Below, piece after piece: positions 19,290 through 30,490 of a stretch of 64,000 nt of DNA. The stretch is from Bifidobacterium tsurumiense (GTDB taxonomy: Bacteria > Actinomycetota > Actinomycetes > Actinomycetales > Bifidobacteriaceae). The notes under the pieces were generated by a model that saw nothing but the letters and a program-made list of their open reading frames with translations, was not told the origin of the DNA and searched no databases. The first letter of the stretch is position 1; every line of letters begins with the position of its first letter. The stretch is from contig NZ_JGZU01000002.1 of NCBI RefSeq assembly GCF_000741765.1, positions 62,001-126,000 on the forward strand. Direction: 5' to 3'. The position numbers and the translations under genes are program-made.

Positions 19290-20387
19290 ATGGCAGACGA
19301 GCAATTCCCAGCAGCACAGACCGCTCTGGAGGAATATCGCGACATCGAACAGCAAATGGGTTCGCCCGAGGTGGCGTCGGATCCGGATAAGATCCGTAAG
19401 CTCGGTCGCCGTCATGCCGAATTGGGCGTTATCGTTTCGGCATATTTGAAATATCGTCAGGTGTGCGAAGACTTGGAAGCGGCTCAGGAGATGGCTGCAG
19501 AAGATGAAGACTTCGCTGAAGAGGCGAAGCGCCTTGAATCTGAGTTGCCGGCAGTTCAGGAGAAGTTGCGTACGGCGCTTATTCCACGAGATCCTGATGA
19601 CGCTCGTGACACGATTATGGAAATCAAGGCCGGCACTGGTGGCGAAGAGGCTGCTTTGTTCGCCGGCGATCTGTTGCGTATGTATACGCGATATGCGGAA
19701 AAGCGCGGATGGACCACGACCATTCAGAGCGAGAACAGCACCGAATTGGGTGGTGTCAAGGATGTGCAGGTGGCGATACGAGCCAAAGGCACACCTTCTC
19801 CCGAGGATGGCGTGTGGGCAAGCCTGAAATATGAGGGTGGTGTGCATCGTGTGCAGCGCATCCCCGTAACCGAATCGCAAGGGCGTATTCAGACTTCAGC
19901 CGCCGGTGTCATCGTATTCCCTGAAGCCGATGAGGATGACGACGAAATCGAAATCGACCCAAAGGATCTGAAAATCGATATCTTCATGAGCTCCGGCCCT
20001 GGTGGACAGTCCGTGAATACCACGTATTCCGCTGTTCGTATGACCCATATCCCGACCGGCATCGTGGTGAGCATGCAGGACGAAAAGTCGCAGATTCAAA
20101 ATCGTGCCGCCGCATTGCGTGTGCTGAAGTCCAGATTGCTTGCCATGAAGCATGAGCAGGAAGCCGCCGAAGCCGCCGATATGCGCCATTCGCAGGTGCG
20201 CTCCTTGGATCGTTCCGAACGTATACGCACTTACAACTTCCCCGAAAACCGCATCGTTGATCACCGCACGAATTACAAGGCATACAACCTTGATCAGGTG
20301 CTGGATGGCGATCTGCAGGCGGTTATCGATTCAGATGTGCAGGCTGATGAAGCCGCGCGTTTGGCATCGGCTCAGCAGGAGCAGTAG
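19290..20387 (+). CDS. prfA: Peptide chain release factor 1
   Basis: Protein of 365 residues that reads UAA and UAG in the ribosomal A site and triggers release of the chain. The tripeptide anticodon is PVT in [10 protein letters not shown] near residue 192 (RF1 class, P-x-T). The catalytic GGQ is in [14 protein letters not shown] near residue 236. Length is normal. The adjacent prmC encodes the methyltransferase for the GGQ glutamine, as is usual. An RF2 gene lies at 58006. Confidence 0.97.
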   Translation: MADEQFPAAQTALEEYRDIEQQMGSPEVASDPDKIRKLGRRHAELGVIVSAYLKYRQVCEDLEAAQEMAAEDEDFAEEAKRLESELPAVQEKLRTALIPRDPDDARDTIMEIKAGTGGEEAALFAGDLLRMYTRYAEKRGWTTTIQSENSTELGGVKDVQVAIRAKGTPSPEDGVWASLKYEGGVHRVQRIPVTESQGRIQTSAAGVIVFPEADEDDDEIEIDPKDLKIDIFMSSGPGGQSVNTTYSAVRMTHIPTGIVVSMQDEKSQIQNRAAALRVLKSRLLAMKHEQEAAEAADMRHSQVRSLDRSERIRTYNFPENRIVDHRTNYKAYNLDQVLDGDLQAVIDSDVQADEAARLASAQQEQ

Positions 20388-20420
20388 TTTTTTCGAGTTC
20401 ACATGTGCCGTGGGTGAGGT

Positions 20421-21443
20421 ATGACTGACGTTACCGTCCATGAGGTGTTGCGCAAAGCGGCTTCGACTTTGCGAGAGGTAGGCGTACCCACCCCGGAACA
20501 TGATGTGGCGCTATTGCTTGCAGAAGCAAGTGGCGCAACCTTGGGTGATATTCGCAAAGCAGAATTGCTGGGGGAGAGTCTCACCTATGTGGTGTCCACA
20601 GCTGAGTCACATACCGCGAAAGCGGATTTGCAATCAAGCGGTATGCTTGCGCTTGCAGCATCTGAAATAGAAGACGTATCAGTACAAAAAGAACGGCTCT
20701 TACGCCTGTCCGTGCAAGCACTCGACAAGTTTTCGTCGATGATTACTCGTCGGGCGACTCGTGAGCCACTGCAATACATCGTCGGTCATGCTCCTTTTCG
20801 CTATCTGGATTTGCAAGTGGGGCCTGGCGTCTTCATTCCACGCCAAGAGACCGAAACAGTCGTGCAAGCAGGACTTGATTGGCTGGAAAGTCAGCAAATC
20901 GTGCATCCCCGTGTGGTTGACCTGTGTGCGGGGAGTGGGGCAATCGGACTTGCGGTGCTGACCGAAGTGCCAGGCAGCGAGGTATGGGCTGTTGAATATT
21001 CTCAACAAGCCTTGCTATGGACTGAACGAAATCACAAAAAGGTGGAAATAGATTATCCGCAGTGCATAGGTGCGTATCACCTTGTATACGGTGATGCAAC
21101 GGATCCTGAGACTCTGCAAGAGCTTGATGGCACTGTGGATCTAGTGATTTCCAACCCACCTTATGTGCCTGAATCCGAAGTGCCTGAACAGTTGGAAGTA
21201 AGGGATTTCGATCCCGATATGGCACTATATGGCGGATCTGCTGATGGGTTGGTCATTCCACAGCGCATTATCGTGAGAGCGGCATCATTATTGCGCGATG
21301 GTGGCTTGTTGGTAATGGAACACGATATTTCCCAAGGTTCTGCACTGGTTGCACATGCGATTGAATATGGATTTGAGGAAGCGCGAACAGAGTTGGATTG
21401 GACGGGCCGCCCGAGATTTCTTGTGGCTCAGCGATCACGTTGA
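20421..21443 (+). CDS. prmC: Release factor glutamine N5-methyltransferase
   Basis: Class I SAM-dependent methyltransferase of 340 residues that modifies the GGQ glutamine of RF1 and RF2. Motifs: VGPGVFIPRQETE, SAM loop VDLCAGSGAIGLAVL, and catalytic NPPYVPESEV. The protein is longer than the roughly 280 residues usual for the family. The extra length lies in the N-terminal helical domain, around residues 50-95 (YVVSTAESHTAK to LLRLSVQAL), between the helical bundle and REPLQYIVG. It is 33 bases from prfA and probably co-transcribed. Confidence 0.94.
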   Translation: MTDVTVHEVLRKAASTLREVGVPTPEHDVALLLAEASGATLGDIRKAELLGESLTYVVSTAESHTAKADLQSSGMLALAASEIEDVSVQKERLLRLSVQALDKFSSMITRRATREPLQYIVGHAPFRYLDLQVGPGVFIPRQETETVVQAGLDWLESQQIVHPRVVDLCAGSGAIGLAVLTEVPGSEVWAVEYSQQALLWTERNHKKVEIDYPQCIGAYHLVYGDATDPETLQELDGTVDLVISNPPYVPESEVPEQLEVRDFDPDMALYGGSADGLVIPQRIIVRAASLLRDGGLLVMEHDISQGSALVAHAIEYGFEEARTELDWTGRPRFLVAQRSR

Positions 21444-22343
21444 TATGTGTCAATGGGTTGCATAAGGGCGCATAAATATACTAAGGCATAGACAATATCC
21501 ATATTGCGGACTCAGTTTTGAGATATTTGGGTTTTAAAATATTTGACAAATATCTTGTAGATGTCAAGACAAATTGCGTTGAATTGCAGACCTCGAAAGT
21601 CTAATCAATGTGTCTCTGCACAATGTACAACGTGAAACACATAGAAATAGCAAGTGCATGAACAGAAGCAACTGATGTGGGCGATTTGTTGCATAGCACA
21701 TGCAATACAAGGCTTTAATCGAGCTTGCTTTCAGGCAATTATAAGGTTCTTTCCAGGAACAAAAACCATGTGAAATATATCGCTCAAATTATAAAACGTG
21801 TGGCAGAGGCTGTTGGACAGAAGCATTTGGAATGTCGAATTAGCTGTGCCATATCATCATTTGATAATGAAGAAACGCTGAAATTTCGGTAAATTCTACC
21901 TGTCTCATGTGTGCGCATATGCCATACAACATATACTCCGACAAACCCAGAATTCAGCCTTTTATGAAACTTCAACGCCTCGCCGGACTCAGATAAGATT
22001 GTGCCTAGTGCTTCTGTGAAGGAGATGTGGCCTGATGAGGATCACGAAAACAGATTATGGGGCAAAAGATTGAAGTTGAAATCTTTGGATACATGATCAG
22101 TGCCGTGTGAGGTTTATGTCCTGCCGGCCAAAAGAAAACGAATACTGCTACAACTAATGCCGTGAGAGGTGGGTTCATTGCGAAACAAACATCGCAAAAC
22201 GACGAATACAGAGGCAGATACCGGGCATGTCGGTGAACGTCACGCAATCGTCGATATTGAGCGTAGTGGCCCGACCGACCGTTCATTCTTGAAGAGTATC
22301 TAGATGAGCAGCAATAGATTATTGAGCGGTGGAGGAGCGGGTA
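21444..22343. other. 900-base gene-poor spacer before the pilus locus
   Basis: No convincing gene on either strand. It is richer in A and T than its neighbours. Visible items are an inverted repeat AGATATTTG (21521-21529) with CAAATATCT (21547-21555) overlapping a TTGACA, and an open stretch from GTG 22170 to TAG 22300-22302 that is in frame with ATG 22303 (MSSNRLLSGGGAGIVAF). The latter could be the decayed N-terminus of the pilus gene that follows. Confidence 0.5.
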
Positions 22344-24957
22344 TTGTCGCATTTGTTCATAGCATTTGCGCTCATTCTCCCTCTGACCTTATCTTCCAAC
22401 GTAAGTCTTCACACAGCTCAAGCCGCAGACACCACATATGACTACACTGGTTACACAGTTACCGGACAGACGGCGGATACAAGATTGCTGAACCGGATAA
22501 CGGTTATTACACGATTCAGGTAGTGCGGCAGGCAAAAAGCAATTGGTACTTTACCTTCTTGATGTTAAGAAGCGACGTCTTGAATGGCGTCACTCCAGCA
22601 GTGGTTCGTGTTCGTGCTTTTTACGACGATAACGGAACTGCCAGGTCACAAACCAGGTTCAACCTCACATTTAACGGCACCGATTACGCAGACACTCGAA
22701 CTGTTCAATTCAGTCGCGATCGTTCTATTAGCACGAGTGTTTCAATAAATGTTGTTAACGCAACATCCGGAGCGTGGGCGCGTTATATAGTCAGTGCTCC
22801 GAGCGGTGTCAGTGCTCTTTACGCTAGTGTCTATGATGGGACGAATCCGACCTCGGCTGATACTTCTGATGATCCCGCCGGGAATACCTCAGTGCGGCAT
22901 CAGCTCTTGATACTAATTGCGCAACCGACGAATTGCTACGATATTGATACGGGCGAACGAATCGCACCTGAATATGTTCAATATGGTATAGCCGATGACA
23001 CATATACAACTGTTCCGATAGATATTCCCGGATACACGTTAGTAGAGTCCGCGATGTCTTCGAATCAAAATGGTACACTTCCCAGTACGAATTCAGTGCG
23101 CAATGGAAACATATTCTACATTAAGACCAGGGTTGATCAGGGTATTTTTTGGCTGAAATTCGTAAAGAATAGTGAAGGCTATGTCGATGTTTCCGGCTGG
23201 CTCATGCGTCGAGGTGGAACTAATCCGGACATACCGGAGGCACAACAGTCATTGCCAGACAACAATCCATCATCAAGCTATGATTTTGAAAGCAATCCAG
23301 ATGGGCTTCCTGTTTCAGAAGGACCTGTAACAGAGACTGATGCGCCGAACTATTATGTCAGATTGCGTTTTGCCAACCTTGATAGTAAGGGCGAACCTAT
23401 TGACAAACCGGTTATGAATATGCCGACGACGTTCAAGAATTGGGCGTACGGTAAATTGTACTCCCGCCCTCCGGTCGTTCCTGAAGATGAAGCAGAAGCG
23501 GCGACTTCAATCGGTTTGGCACAGACCCTGACCATGCGTAGGCCAACTGATCCGAGCGTGATCTATTACTACAGAAAAAACAAAAGTTCGCTGTGAATAA
23601 GACCACCACGGATGGTCCAGTGTCGCTAAATGCGGACACTGCGACTGTGCAGCGCACATACACCATCCAGGTCACCAATGTTGGCGAAGTCTCAGGAACT
23701 TCTCAACCTGTGTATGACATATCTAATGTTCCGACAGGCTTTGCAATATCCGGCTTCACAGTTGATGGAGTGGAAACAGATCAGATGACTGACAGTCCCG
23801 GCCAATACCTAGTCAGTTCTGGCGTGACCTTGGACGCTGGTCAATCTCAGAACTTCACAATTGTAGTCACGTACACCTTCGACAAGACGCAGGAGACGGC
23901 AGAAGGCATTCAGAATCTTGGGTCTTGTCAGACTGGAGAAAATCCTGATTCGACAAAGGGTTTCTACAATGCCGTCTCCATGGATGGCGATGAATATGGT
24001 TCAGCAAATAACAATGCCTGCACCATTGCCACAGGCGAAGCCTCTTGGGAAAAGGTTGATTCATTTGGAAATATCCTGAGCGGTGCGACCTTCCGAATTG
24101 GTGGAAATCAAGTTGATCTTGGTTCCGGTATCGCCAATTCCTCTAAGGCAGATATTGCGGATTGTGTGACTGAAGGGGCTAGCAGCACTGCTGCATATCA
24201 GGATCAAGATCCACGATCTGGCTACTTCCATATAGTCGGTCTGCCTTTGGTAACCAAGGCATGGGAGGATGGTGCGACCGAAGGGCCTGTCTTGTATCTG
24301 ACAGAACGCAAGGCTCCTACGAATTACGACCAAAATGAAGATACCAGTGCTCGTTTGTACTTCACTTTTGATACTTCGACAATGAGTTATCGATTGAAGG
24401 CACTTACAGCAAATGATCGTGACACGGTTGACACAAACGGCAATGTTGTGAACTACCCGATTACAGGCAATGTCTCCTGGCGCAAGGTGAATAAGACGAA
24501 TCAGTTGCTGAGCGGCGCCAAGTGGCGGATAACAGGCGGGATTTTGCCGGGGCCACTGGATGTGGTGGACTGCGTTGCAGATCAATCCTCGGATTGTGCT
24601 GCACAAGCTGCGGATCCCGATAGCGTTGCGGGTTCGCTGTATTACGACACGGATCAAACTGCTGGTGTGATTTCCATGAATCTACCTCTAGGCAAATACA
24701 CCCTGAAAGAGACGCAGGCCCCTGATGGATACCTACTCGGTGACACTTCATATGAGTTCGAAGTTACCGCTCAAGGTACCTATATCAACTCAGGTAACAG
24801 GATTGTCAATATTCAAATACCAACACCAGGTATTCCATTCACTGGTGGCATGGGTTCAGATTACTTCTTCATCGCGGGAGGCGCGTTTGCTGCCTTTACG
24901 CTCATCACCGAAATAGTGAGGAGGAGACAGCGACGGCTAACTCAACAACAAGCGTAA
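22344..24957 (+). pseudogene. Cell-wall anchored pilus tip/adhesin subunit, two frameshifts
   Basis: Once repaired, this is one surface protein of about 870 residues. TTG 22344 follows GGAGGAGCGGG; a hydrophobic signal (LFIAFALILPLTL) ends at AQA. The first frameshift is near 22467: adding one T gives TADYKIAEPDNGYYTIQ. The second is in an A run at 23575-23580: one more A gives YYYRKKQKFAVNKTT. The C-terminal part holds two SpaA-like domains, starting WEKVDSFGNILSGATF and WRKVNKTNQLLSGAKW, each ending in an E-box (LTERKAPTNY, LKETQAPDGY). It ends with sorting signal IPFTGG, a membrane segment and RRRQRR. Such proteins cap sortase-built pili. True N-terminus uncertain. Confidence 0.8.
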
Positions 24958-24964
24958 CTATCGA

Positions 24965-24988
24965 CTGATCGTGCGGCCGCGTGGTCAG
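24965..24988 (+). promoter_or_regulatory. Hairpin between tip and major pilin genes
   Basis: CTGATC pairs with GGTCAG around GTGCGGCCGCGT, forming a compact stem 50 bases before the major pilin start. No T run follows. It may stabilise or attenuate the operon message (inference). Confidence 0.4.
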
Positions 24989-25038
24989 TAAATAACTAAA
25001 AGAAAAAGGAAACAAGTAAAGGTAAGGGGAAGTCCTCG

Positions 25039-26643
25039 ATGAAACAATTCACCCAAACCGGAGTGCGGATTACCGCTGCACTCGGTGTCGCAGTGACAGC
25101 AATAGCAAGCTGTATTGCCTTGGCTCCAGCCGCAACGGCAGCAGATCTCGCGGTAGGAAATATTGATGGAAGTCAGACTGGATCAATGATCATTCATAAG
25201 CACGAGTCAGGCTCTCAGACTGCCGACGGCACGCCAGGCGGCAAGACCGCGACAGGCGGCACCGGCGTGGCTGGCGTTCTGTTCACTGCTTACAAGTCCA
25301 ACGATATTGACCTGACCACTAATGCTGGCTGGGATGCGGTAAATAGCATTACCGTCAGTGCAGATGCGTGCGGCATGGATTGGGCAACTCCAGCTATCTC
25401 CGGCTACACCTTTGCAAATGGCGTGGCAGCCTCTTCTGTCACCGATGCCAATGGTGAATCCACTATCGCCAATTTGAGCGTTGGCGCATATTTGGTGTGC
25501 GAAACACAGGCTCCAAGCACTGTGAAGAAGAAGGCAGCGCCGTTCCTGGTAACCATTCCATATCCGAATAACAATGACAATGCAGGCAGCACTGCTGATG
25601 GCAGCTGGCTCTACAATGTCAACGTCTATCCGAAGAACACCGTGATCGAATACCCAACCAAGGGCATCGAAGTTACCAAGAACGGCTTGAACACTGCATC
25701 GCAGATCAACTTCCCGGTCACCGTTGAAGTGCCAAGCATTGCGAGCGCCGACCAGTTCAGCTACTTCATCGTTTCCGATCCTCTGGAAAGCCAGCTGACC
25801 GATGGTGAGGTGGCAAGCGTCAAGACCGGCGATGAGACCGTTCCTGCTGAATATTATGAAGTAACCAAGGCTTCAAGCAGCAATAACAATACTGTGAGCG
25901 TTGGCTTCACCACCGCTGGTTTGACCTACTTGAAGGACAAGGCAGGACAGACCGTAACCGTTACCTTCACGGCAACTGCGGCGAGCCTGTCTTCTACGGG
26001 TTATATTCCCAACACCGCTTACTTCTATGTTGGCACCTTCACTGGCGACAATCCTCCGACCACGCCTCCAACCCCTCCGGAGGAAACCAACAAGGTTGTG
26101 TCTGCATGGGGCGATGCCCGAATCAGCAAGGTCGATGCAGATAATAACAATGCACTGGCTGGCGCTGAATTCCGGGTGTATAACACCACTTCGGATGGCG
26201 ACTTCAAGGACAGCTGCGATGCCGCTGACATTACTGGCGATCCGATTTCGGTGAACGGTTCAGACACCTTCACTTCGGATTCCAACGGCATTGTGTCCAT
26301 CGCAGGTCTGTTCGTGGATTCCAAGGTGCTTGACTCCGATGCAACCGCAGTGGCCACGGATCACACTTCTCGCTGCTATGTGCTCGTGGAAACCAAGGCG
26401 CCAGCCGGCTACGTGCTTCCTGCCGGTAACGCAGTTTGTACCGCGCTGAAGATCAATGCTGGTCAGGATCCCGTGATTCCGCGGTTCCCATGGTGGGCTG
26501 TCTGGATTACGGCAGGCTTTGTTATTTCCGGAGTGTACGTATGGCGAACCGGGTATCAGACAGTGCCTGTGGCGAAGGGGAAAACCGAGGAAACCGCAGA
26601 TGATGAATCCGACTCTGGAGTAACCGCGGCTGAGAAGGCGTGA
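25039..26643 (+). CDS. Major pilin subunit with atypical C-terminus
   Basis: Surface protein of 534 residues with a signal peptide ending ATAADL near residue 35. The pilin motif WLYNVNVYPKN near residue 200 supplies the lysine that sortase C uses to join subunits. An E-box YVLVETKAPAGY lies near 453, after a SpaA-like domain starting ISKVDADNNNALAGAEF. A proline-threonine linker (PPTTPPTPPEE) precedes this domain. No LPxTG-like motif is seen: the segment before the membrane helix reads QDPVIPRFPWW, followed by a helix and a 30-residue acidic tail. ATG 25039 lies 81 bases after the tip gene. A class C sortase gene, normally next, is absent. Confidence 0.82.
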   Translation: MKQFTQTGVRITAALGVAVTAIASCIALAPAATAADLAVGNIDGSQTGSMIIHKHESGSQTADGTPGGKTATGGTGVAGVLFTAYKSNDIDLTTNAGWDAVNSITVSADACGMDWATPAISGYTFANGVAASSVTDANGESTIANLSVGAYLVCETQAPSTVKKKAAPFLVTIPYPNNNDNAGSTADGSWLYNVNVYPKNTVIEYPTKGIEVTKNGLNTASQINFPVTVEVPSIASADQFSYFIVSDPLESQLTDGEVASVKTGDETVPAEYYEVTKASSSNNNTVSVGFTTAGLTYLKDKAGQTVTVTFTATAASLSSTGYIPNTAYFYVGTFTGDNPPTTPPTPPEETNKVVSAWGDARISKVDADNNNALAGAEFRVYNTTSDGDFKDSCDAADITGDPISVNGSDTFTSDSNGIVSIAGLFVDSKVLDSDATAVATDHTSRCYVLVETKAPAGYVLPAGNAVCTALKINAGQDPVIPRFPWWAVWITAGFVISGVYVWRTGYQTVPVAKGKTEETADDESDSGVTAAEKA

Positions 26644-26861
26644 ATCCATTGCAGTCAGTCTGTGTTTGCCGATCCGTCGCAATCAATCTGCCATTACCAA
26701 ACATCAGCTATTACAATGCCTCAGCGGCGATATGACAATTTGAGCAATACGTCATGGCATACACTAGAAGCAACGCCAATATCGTAATGTCGGCTTCGCG
26801 GCAACGGATAGGGCAATCTTCAAGTATGGAGCGCACGCACACTGTGAAGAAGGAGAGAGAC

Positions 26862-28631
26862 GTGTCATCTCGTGGTGAGGAAAAGCCTCAAAATAAAAGC
26901 ATTTCCAATGGTGATGCGACCGACGGAAGAGGTGCTCTTGTCGCATATATTCGCATAGGTTTCATTGGTCTTGCAGTGGTGGTACAAGTGCTGTTCACTC
27001 TGTTGGTCGAGCGGTTTGTGCGCACCTACGCAGCGCCTATATATCTGCTTGTTGACCTCTTGGCTCTGATCGTGGTCATTTACTTTGTGAATCGGCAGAC
27101 CAGTTCGGCAATGCGCATTGCCTGGATTGTTTTCATCCTCATAGCACCTTTCCTGGGAGTGTGCCTCTATTACGCATGGGGCAGGGTGGATTTCAATCGC
27201 AGTGAACGTGGGAAATTCAAAGAGTCCATGGACAAGGGGTTCTCGCATATTCCTATTGATGAAGAGTATTCACGCAAATTAGCCGCCAAACACCCCGGTG
27301 ATGCGAAATATATCTCTGCGTTGAACAGGGCGCATTTCCCGGCCTTCGAACATACCAAGATGAGATATTTCCCCATTGGTGAGGAATATTTCGAAAGTCT
27401 GATCGAGGATGTTGAGCAGGCGGAGCGTTATATTTTCATCGACTATTTCATCATCGGCACGGGAGTGCTCTGGAATCGTATTCATGAGGTGCTGCTCGCA
27501 AAAATAAGCCATGGCGTTGAAGTTCGCATTATGTATGACGATATGGGCAGCCTATTCACTGTATCCGGTCATTTCTTGCGACGATTGCGCAATGAAGGTT
27601 TCAAAGCAACGGTATTCAGCCCTGCGCAACGCTTCGTTTCGAAAATGTATCTCAATTACCGCAATCATCAGAAAATCGTGGTCATTGATGGTTCTATCGG
27701 GTATACCGGCGGTGTGAATCTGGCTGATGAATATGTCAATATCGAGAGTCGACTGGGCAAATGGAAGGATGTGGGCATTCGCCTAGAGGGCGAAGCCGTA
27801 CGCAGTTTGACAGTGCAGTTCCTGCAAATGTGGGATGTTGCCGATCGCAGCGATTCGGATTATGAACGATATCTGGCCACTGCCGGAGTTGAGATGGGCG
27901 CTGAGGAGCAAGTCGTGGATTCACAACTCCTTGCCGCCGAAACAGGGGATGGAAGCGATCAGGCAGGTACTCGGGATGGTGGAGTGGATGCAAATCGCGG
28001 TGTAGATACAGATAACGGAACGGATGCACGAGAGTATGCCCACGATGCCGCATCGGATTCATTGCCACAAGAGCCAGGGGAGGCATATTGCATTCCATAC
28101 GCCGATGGTCCGCATAATAAGTCGAGCAATCCTGCGCTCGATCTTGTCAGCCAGGCGATAGGCAGTGCGAATGGCTATATTTGGTTGACAACTCCATATC
28201 TTGTGTTGGACCATGAGATGATCGCTCAGCTGTGCCTGGCGGCCCGTGGCGGTGTGGATGTGCGAATCGCCACGCCAGGAAAGAATGATCACTGGTATGT
28301 GCGATATGTCAATAATCATAATTTCCGGGCTCTTATCGCTGCCGGAGTGAAGATATACGCATATACTCCAGGATTCATCCATGCCAAGGTGATGCTGTGG
28401 GATGACAGATGCGTCACAGTGGGAACAGTGAATGTTGATCTGCGTAGTTTTTATCTGAATTACGAAAACGGCGTATTCGTCAGTGGAGATTTGGTCGTTG
28501 CCGATATCAAAGAGGATCTGGAAGAGATATGGGAGGAGTCTCGTCTATTGACGGACGAGGATATGAAAGCGTTGCCTTGGTGGCACAGGATGTTCGGCGC
28601 ATTCCTCAATATCTTTGCACCATTGATGTGA
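26862..28631 (+). CDS. cls: Cardiolipin synthase (phospholipase D superfamily)
   Basis: Membrane enzyme of 589 residues that joins two phosphatidylglycerol molecules to cardiolipin, or a related phosphatidyltransferase. GTG 26862 is preferred because AAGGAG lies six bases upstream; earlier in-frame ATGs (26754, 26826) lack one. Three hydrophobic segments fall within residues 25-110. Two HKD motifs are intact: NHQKIVVIDGSIGYTGG near residue 268 and HAKVMLWDDRCVTVGT near 506. Between them, about residues 345-405 form a highly acidic, Asp/Gly-rich linker not expected in the family. Confidence 0.9.
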   Translation: MSSRGEEKPQNKSISNGDATDGRGALVAYIRIGFIGLAVVVQVLFTLLVERFVRTYAAPIYLLVDLLALIVVIYFVNRQTSSAMRIAWIVFILIAPFLGVCLYYAWGRVDFNRSERGKFKESMDKGFSHIPIDEEYSRKLAAKHPGDAKYISALNRAHFPAFEHTKMRYFPIGEEYFESLIEDVEQAERYIFIDYFIIGTGVLWNRIHEVLLAKISHGVEVRIMYDDMGSLFTVSGHFLRRLRNEGFKATVFSPAQRFVSKMYLNYRNHQKIVVIDGSIGYTGGVNLADEYVNIESRLGKWKDVGIRLEGEAVRSLTVQFLQMWDVADRSDSDYERYLATAGVEMGAEEQVVDSQLLAAETGDGSDQAGTRDGGVDANRGVDTDNGTDAREYAHDAASDSLPQEPGEAYCIPYADGPHNKSSNPALDLVSQAIGSANGYIWLTTPYLVLDHEMIAQLCLAARGGVDVRIATPGKNDHWYVRYVNNHNFRALIAAGVKIYAYTPGFIHAKVMLWDDRCVTVGTVNVDLRSFYLNYENGVFVSGDLVVADIKEDLEEIWEESRLLTDEDMKALPWWHRMFGAFLNIFAPLM

Positions 28632-29163
28632 GTCGGGCTTTGGTTTGCGGTGCCTGAAGGCTCATCGAGGTGGTTTGCATCGGGCCGGCATGATTCGGGA
28701 TGCGCTGTGTGAGTTGACCGAAACCATTGCGCGTGTGCCGTCTGTGGGGTGGCGAGCAGGGCATGGTTGCTCTGAGATGTGTCGCAGGACACTTTGCATG
28801 ATGCGTGCAGGCCGTGCCACGACACAACTCGGCTTTAAAAGTTGTTCCAAAATCACTGCATGCGATGCATAAAAAATTCGGTCAAGATTCACGCATCCCT
28901 TGCGCTGTGCCTGTTGTCGGAGAAATTCAGCAAATCGACAGGAATTTGCCCATCTCACAGTGAGGACAAAATCACCATTCGACATTATTACTCGCTATAA
29001 CAGAGCGGTACAGGCACGAGAGGACGGAGTCAGTCGCACACAATGCGCAGTACCCGTCGGTCGCATTTATTCGATACCTCGTGCCGCTTTTCGTGCACTC
29101 GGTATCCGAGTCGTTTACTACCAGCTGTATGTACGACCGGTGCCGTGGAAGAAGGAGTATAGG
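28632..29163. other. Spacer without recognisable gene
   Basis: I see no supported gene, RNA or repeat in these 532 bases between cls and livK. The livK promoter should lie in the last 200 bases, but no box pair stands out. Confidence 0.4.
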
Positions 29164-30350
29164 ATGAACGCCAAGTTCACCGGGAAGCTGATGGCGGCGG
29201 GTGCAGCCGTTGCCATGTCAATATCCCTGGGGGCATGCTCCGGCGGCGATATGGTCGAGCAGAACGGGGCAAGTGTTTCCATATCAGGCGACACTATCGT
29301 TATCGGCTCGGTCACCACCAATTCAGGTGCCGCCGCAGCATACGGTGAGGCCGAGGTCAAAGGTTTTGAGCAGGCCATCGCCGAAATCAACGAAGCAGGA
29401 GGGATCTTCGGTAAGAAGGTCAAGCTGGAAAGCATGGATGACAAAGGCGACGTGACCGAGGTGTCCAACGCCTTCAATCGTCTTTCAGGCAACAGGTCCG
29501 TTATCGCGGTCGCAGGTCCGACCATTTCGGCCACCACGGCTGCTGTCGCACCGTTGGCAGATGCCAGCAAACTGTTGTCGGTCGCTCCCGCTGCCACTGC
29601 AGACTCCATTGAAACAGGCAATTATATGTTCCGCGCCTGCTTCAAGGATTCATATCAGGGTGAAGTCGCTGCCAAATTCGCAGCGGAGAATCTCAAGGTC
29701 AAGAAGGTAGCCGTGCTTTATGGAACCGGTGATGCATATTCATCCGGAACTGCAGAGGCCTTTGTGAATACGGCCAAGCAGCTGGTCTAGAAGTCGTGGC
29801 TCAGGTGAGCTCATCGAGCGCCGATGATACCGAGTATTCCTCACAGCTGCAGAAGGTGCAGGCGGCAGGTGCTGAATTCCTGTATGCACCGTATTACTAC
29901 TCGGTCGCAGGACCATATATCATTCCGCAGGCGCGATCCGTTGGATACCAAGGCATCATCATGGGCCCTGACGGATACGACGGCTTGCAGCTTACCGATA
30001 ACACTGCTGCATATAACAATGTGTATTACACCACGCATTACTCTCCGGATGACACTTCCAACAAGAAGGTGCAGGAGTTCATCAACGCCTATCGGAAGAA
30101 TAATGGCGCCGATCCGAATACCTTCTCGGCATTGGGTTATGACACCATCTACATGATCAAAGACGCCATTGAGAAGGCCGGTGACGGGGCAACCCGTGAA
30201 GAGGTGCGCAATGCCTTGGCGGGATTGCATTTCGATGGCGTGACCGGTTCCTTCACCTTGGACAAGACCGGTTCTCCTAAGAAGTCGGTTATTGTGCTCA
30301 CGATCAAGGACGGCAAGCCGACGTATTCCACCACTGTGAATCCGTCGTGA
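29164..30350 (+). pseudogene. livK: Branched-chain amino acid ABC transporter binding lipoprotein, frameshifted
   Basis: Restored product is about 395 residues. ATG 29164 follows AAGGAG; the signal ends at lipobox LGAC near residue 20. The periplasmic-binding-protein type I fold begins IVIGSVTTNSGAAAAYGEAEVKGF, the usual LivK start. The reading stops at TAG 29788-29790 after AKQLV, and the C-terminal half continues in another frame from about 29796 (VAQVSSSSADDTEYSSQLQ). Adding one G to the GG at 29784-29785 gives AKQLGLEVVAQVSSSS and one uninterrupted protein. Both halves are otherwise well preserved. It binds Leu, Ile or Val outside the cell for LivHMGF. Confidence 0.88.
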
Positions 30351-30490
30351 TGCATCATGTCAGAAACCACAACTAGGTCGACCAGTCGATTGCTGCTTCG
30401 ACCACTTCAGCCGTGCCAATCGCGCTGCATACGTCAAATGAATACTAACTATTTCGAAGAGATTTCAATGTGTAGAGGAAAGGGGGAGCG

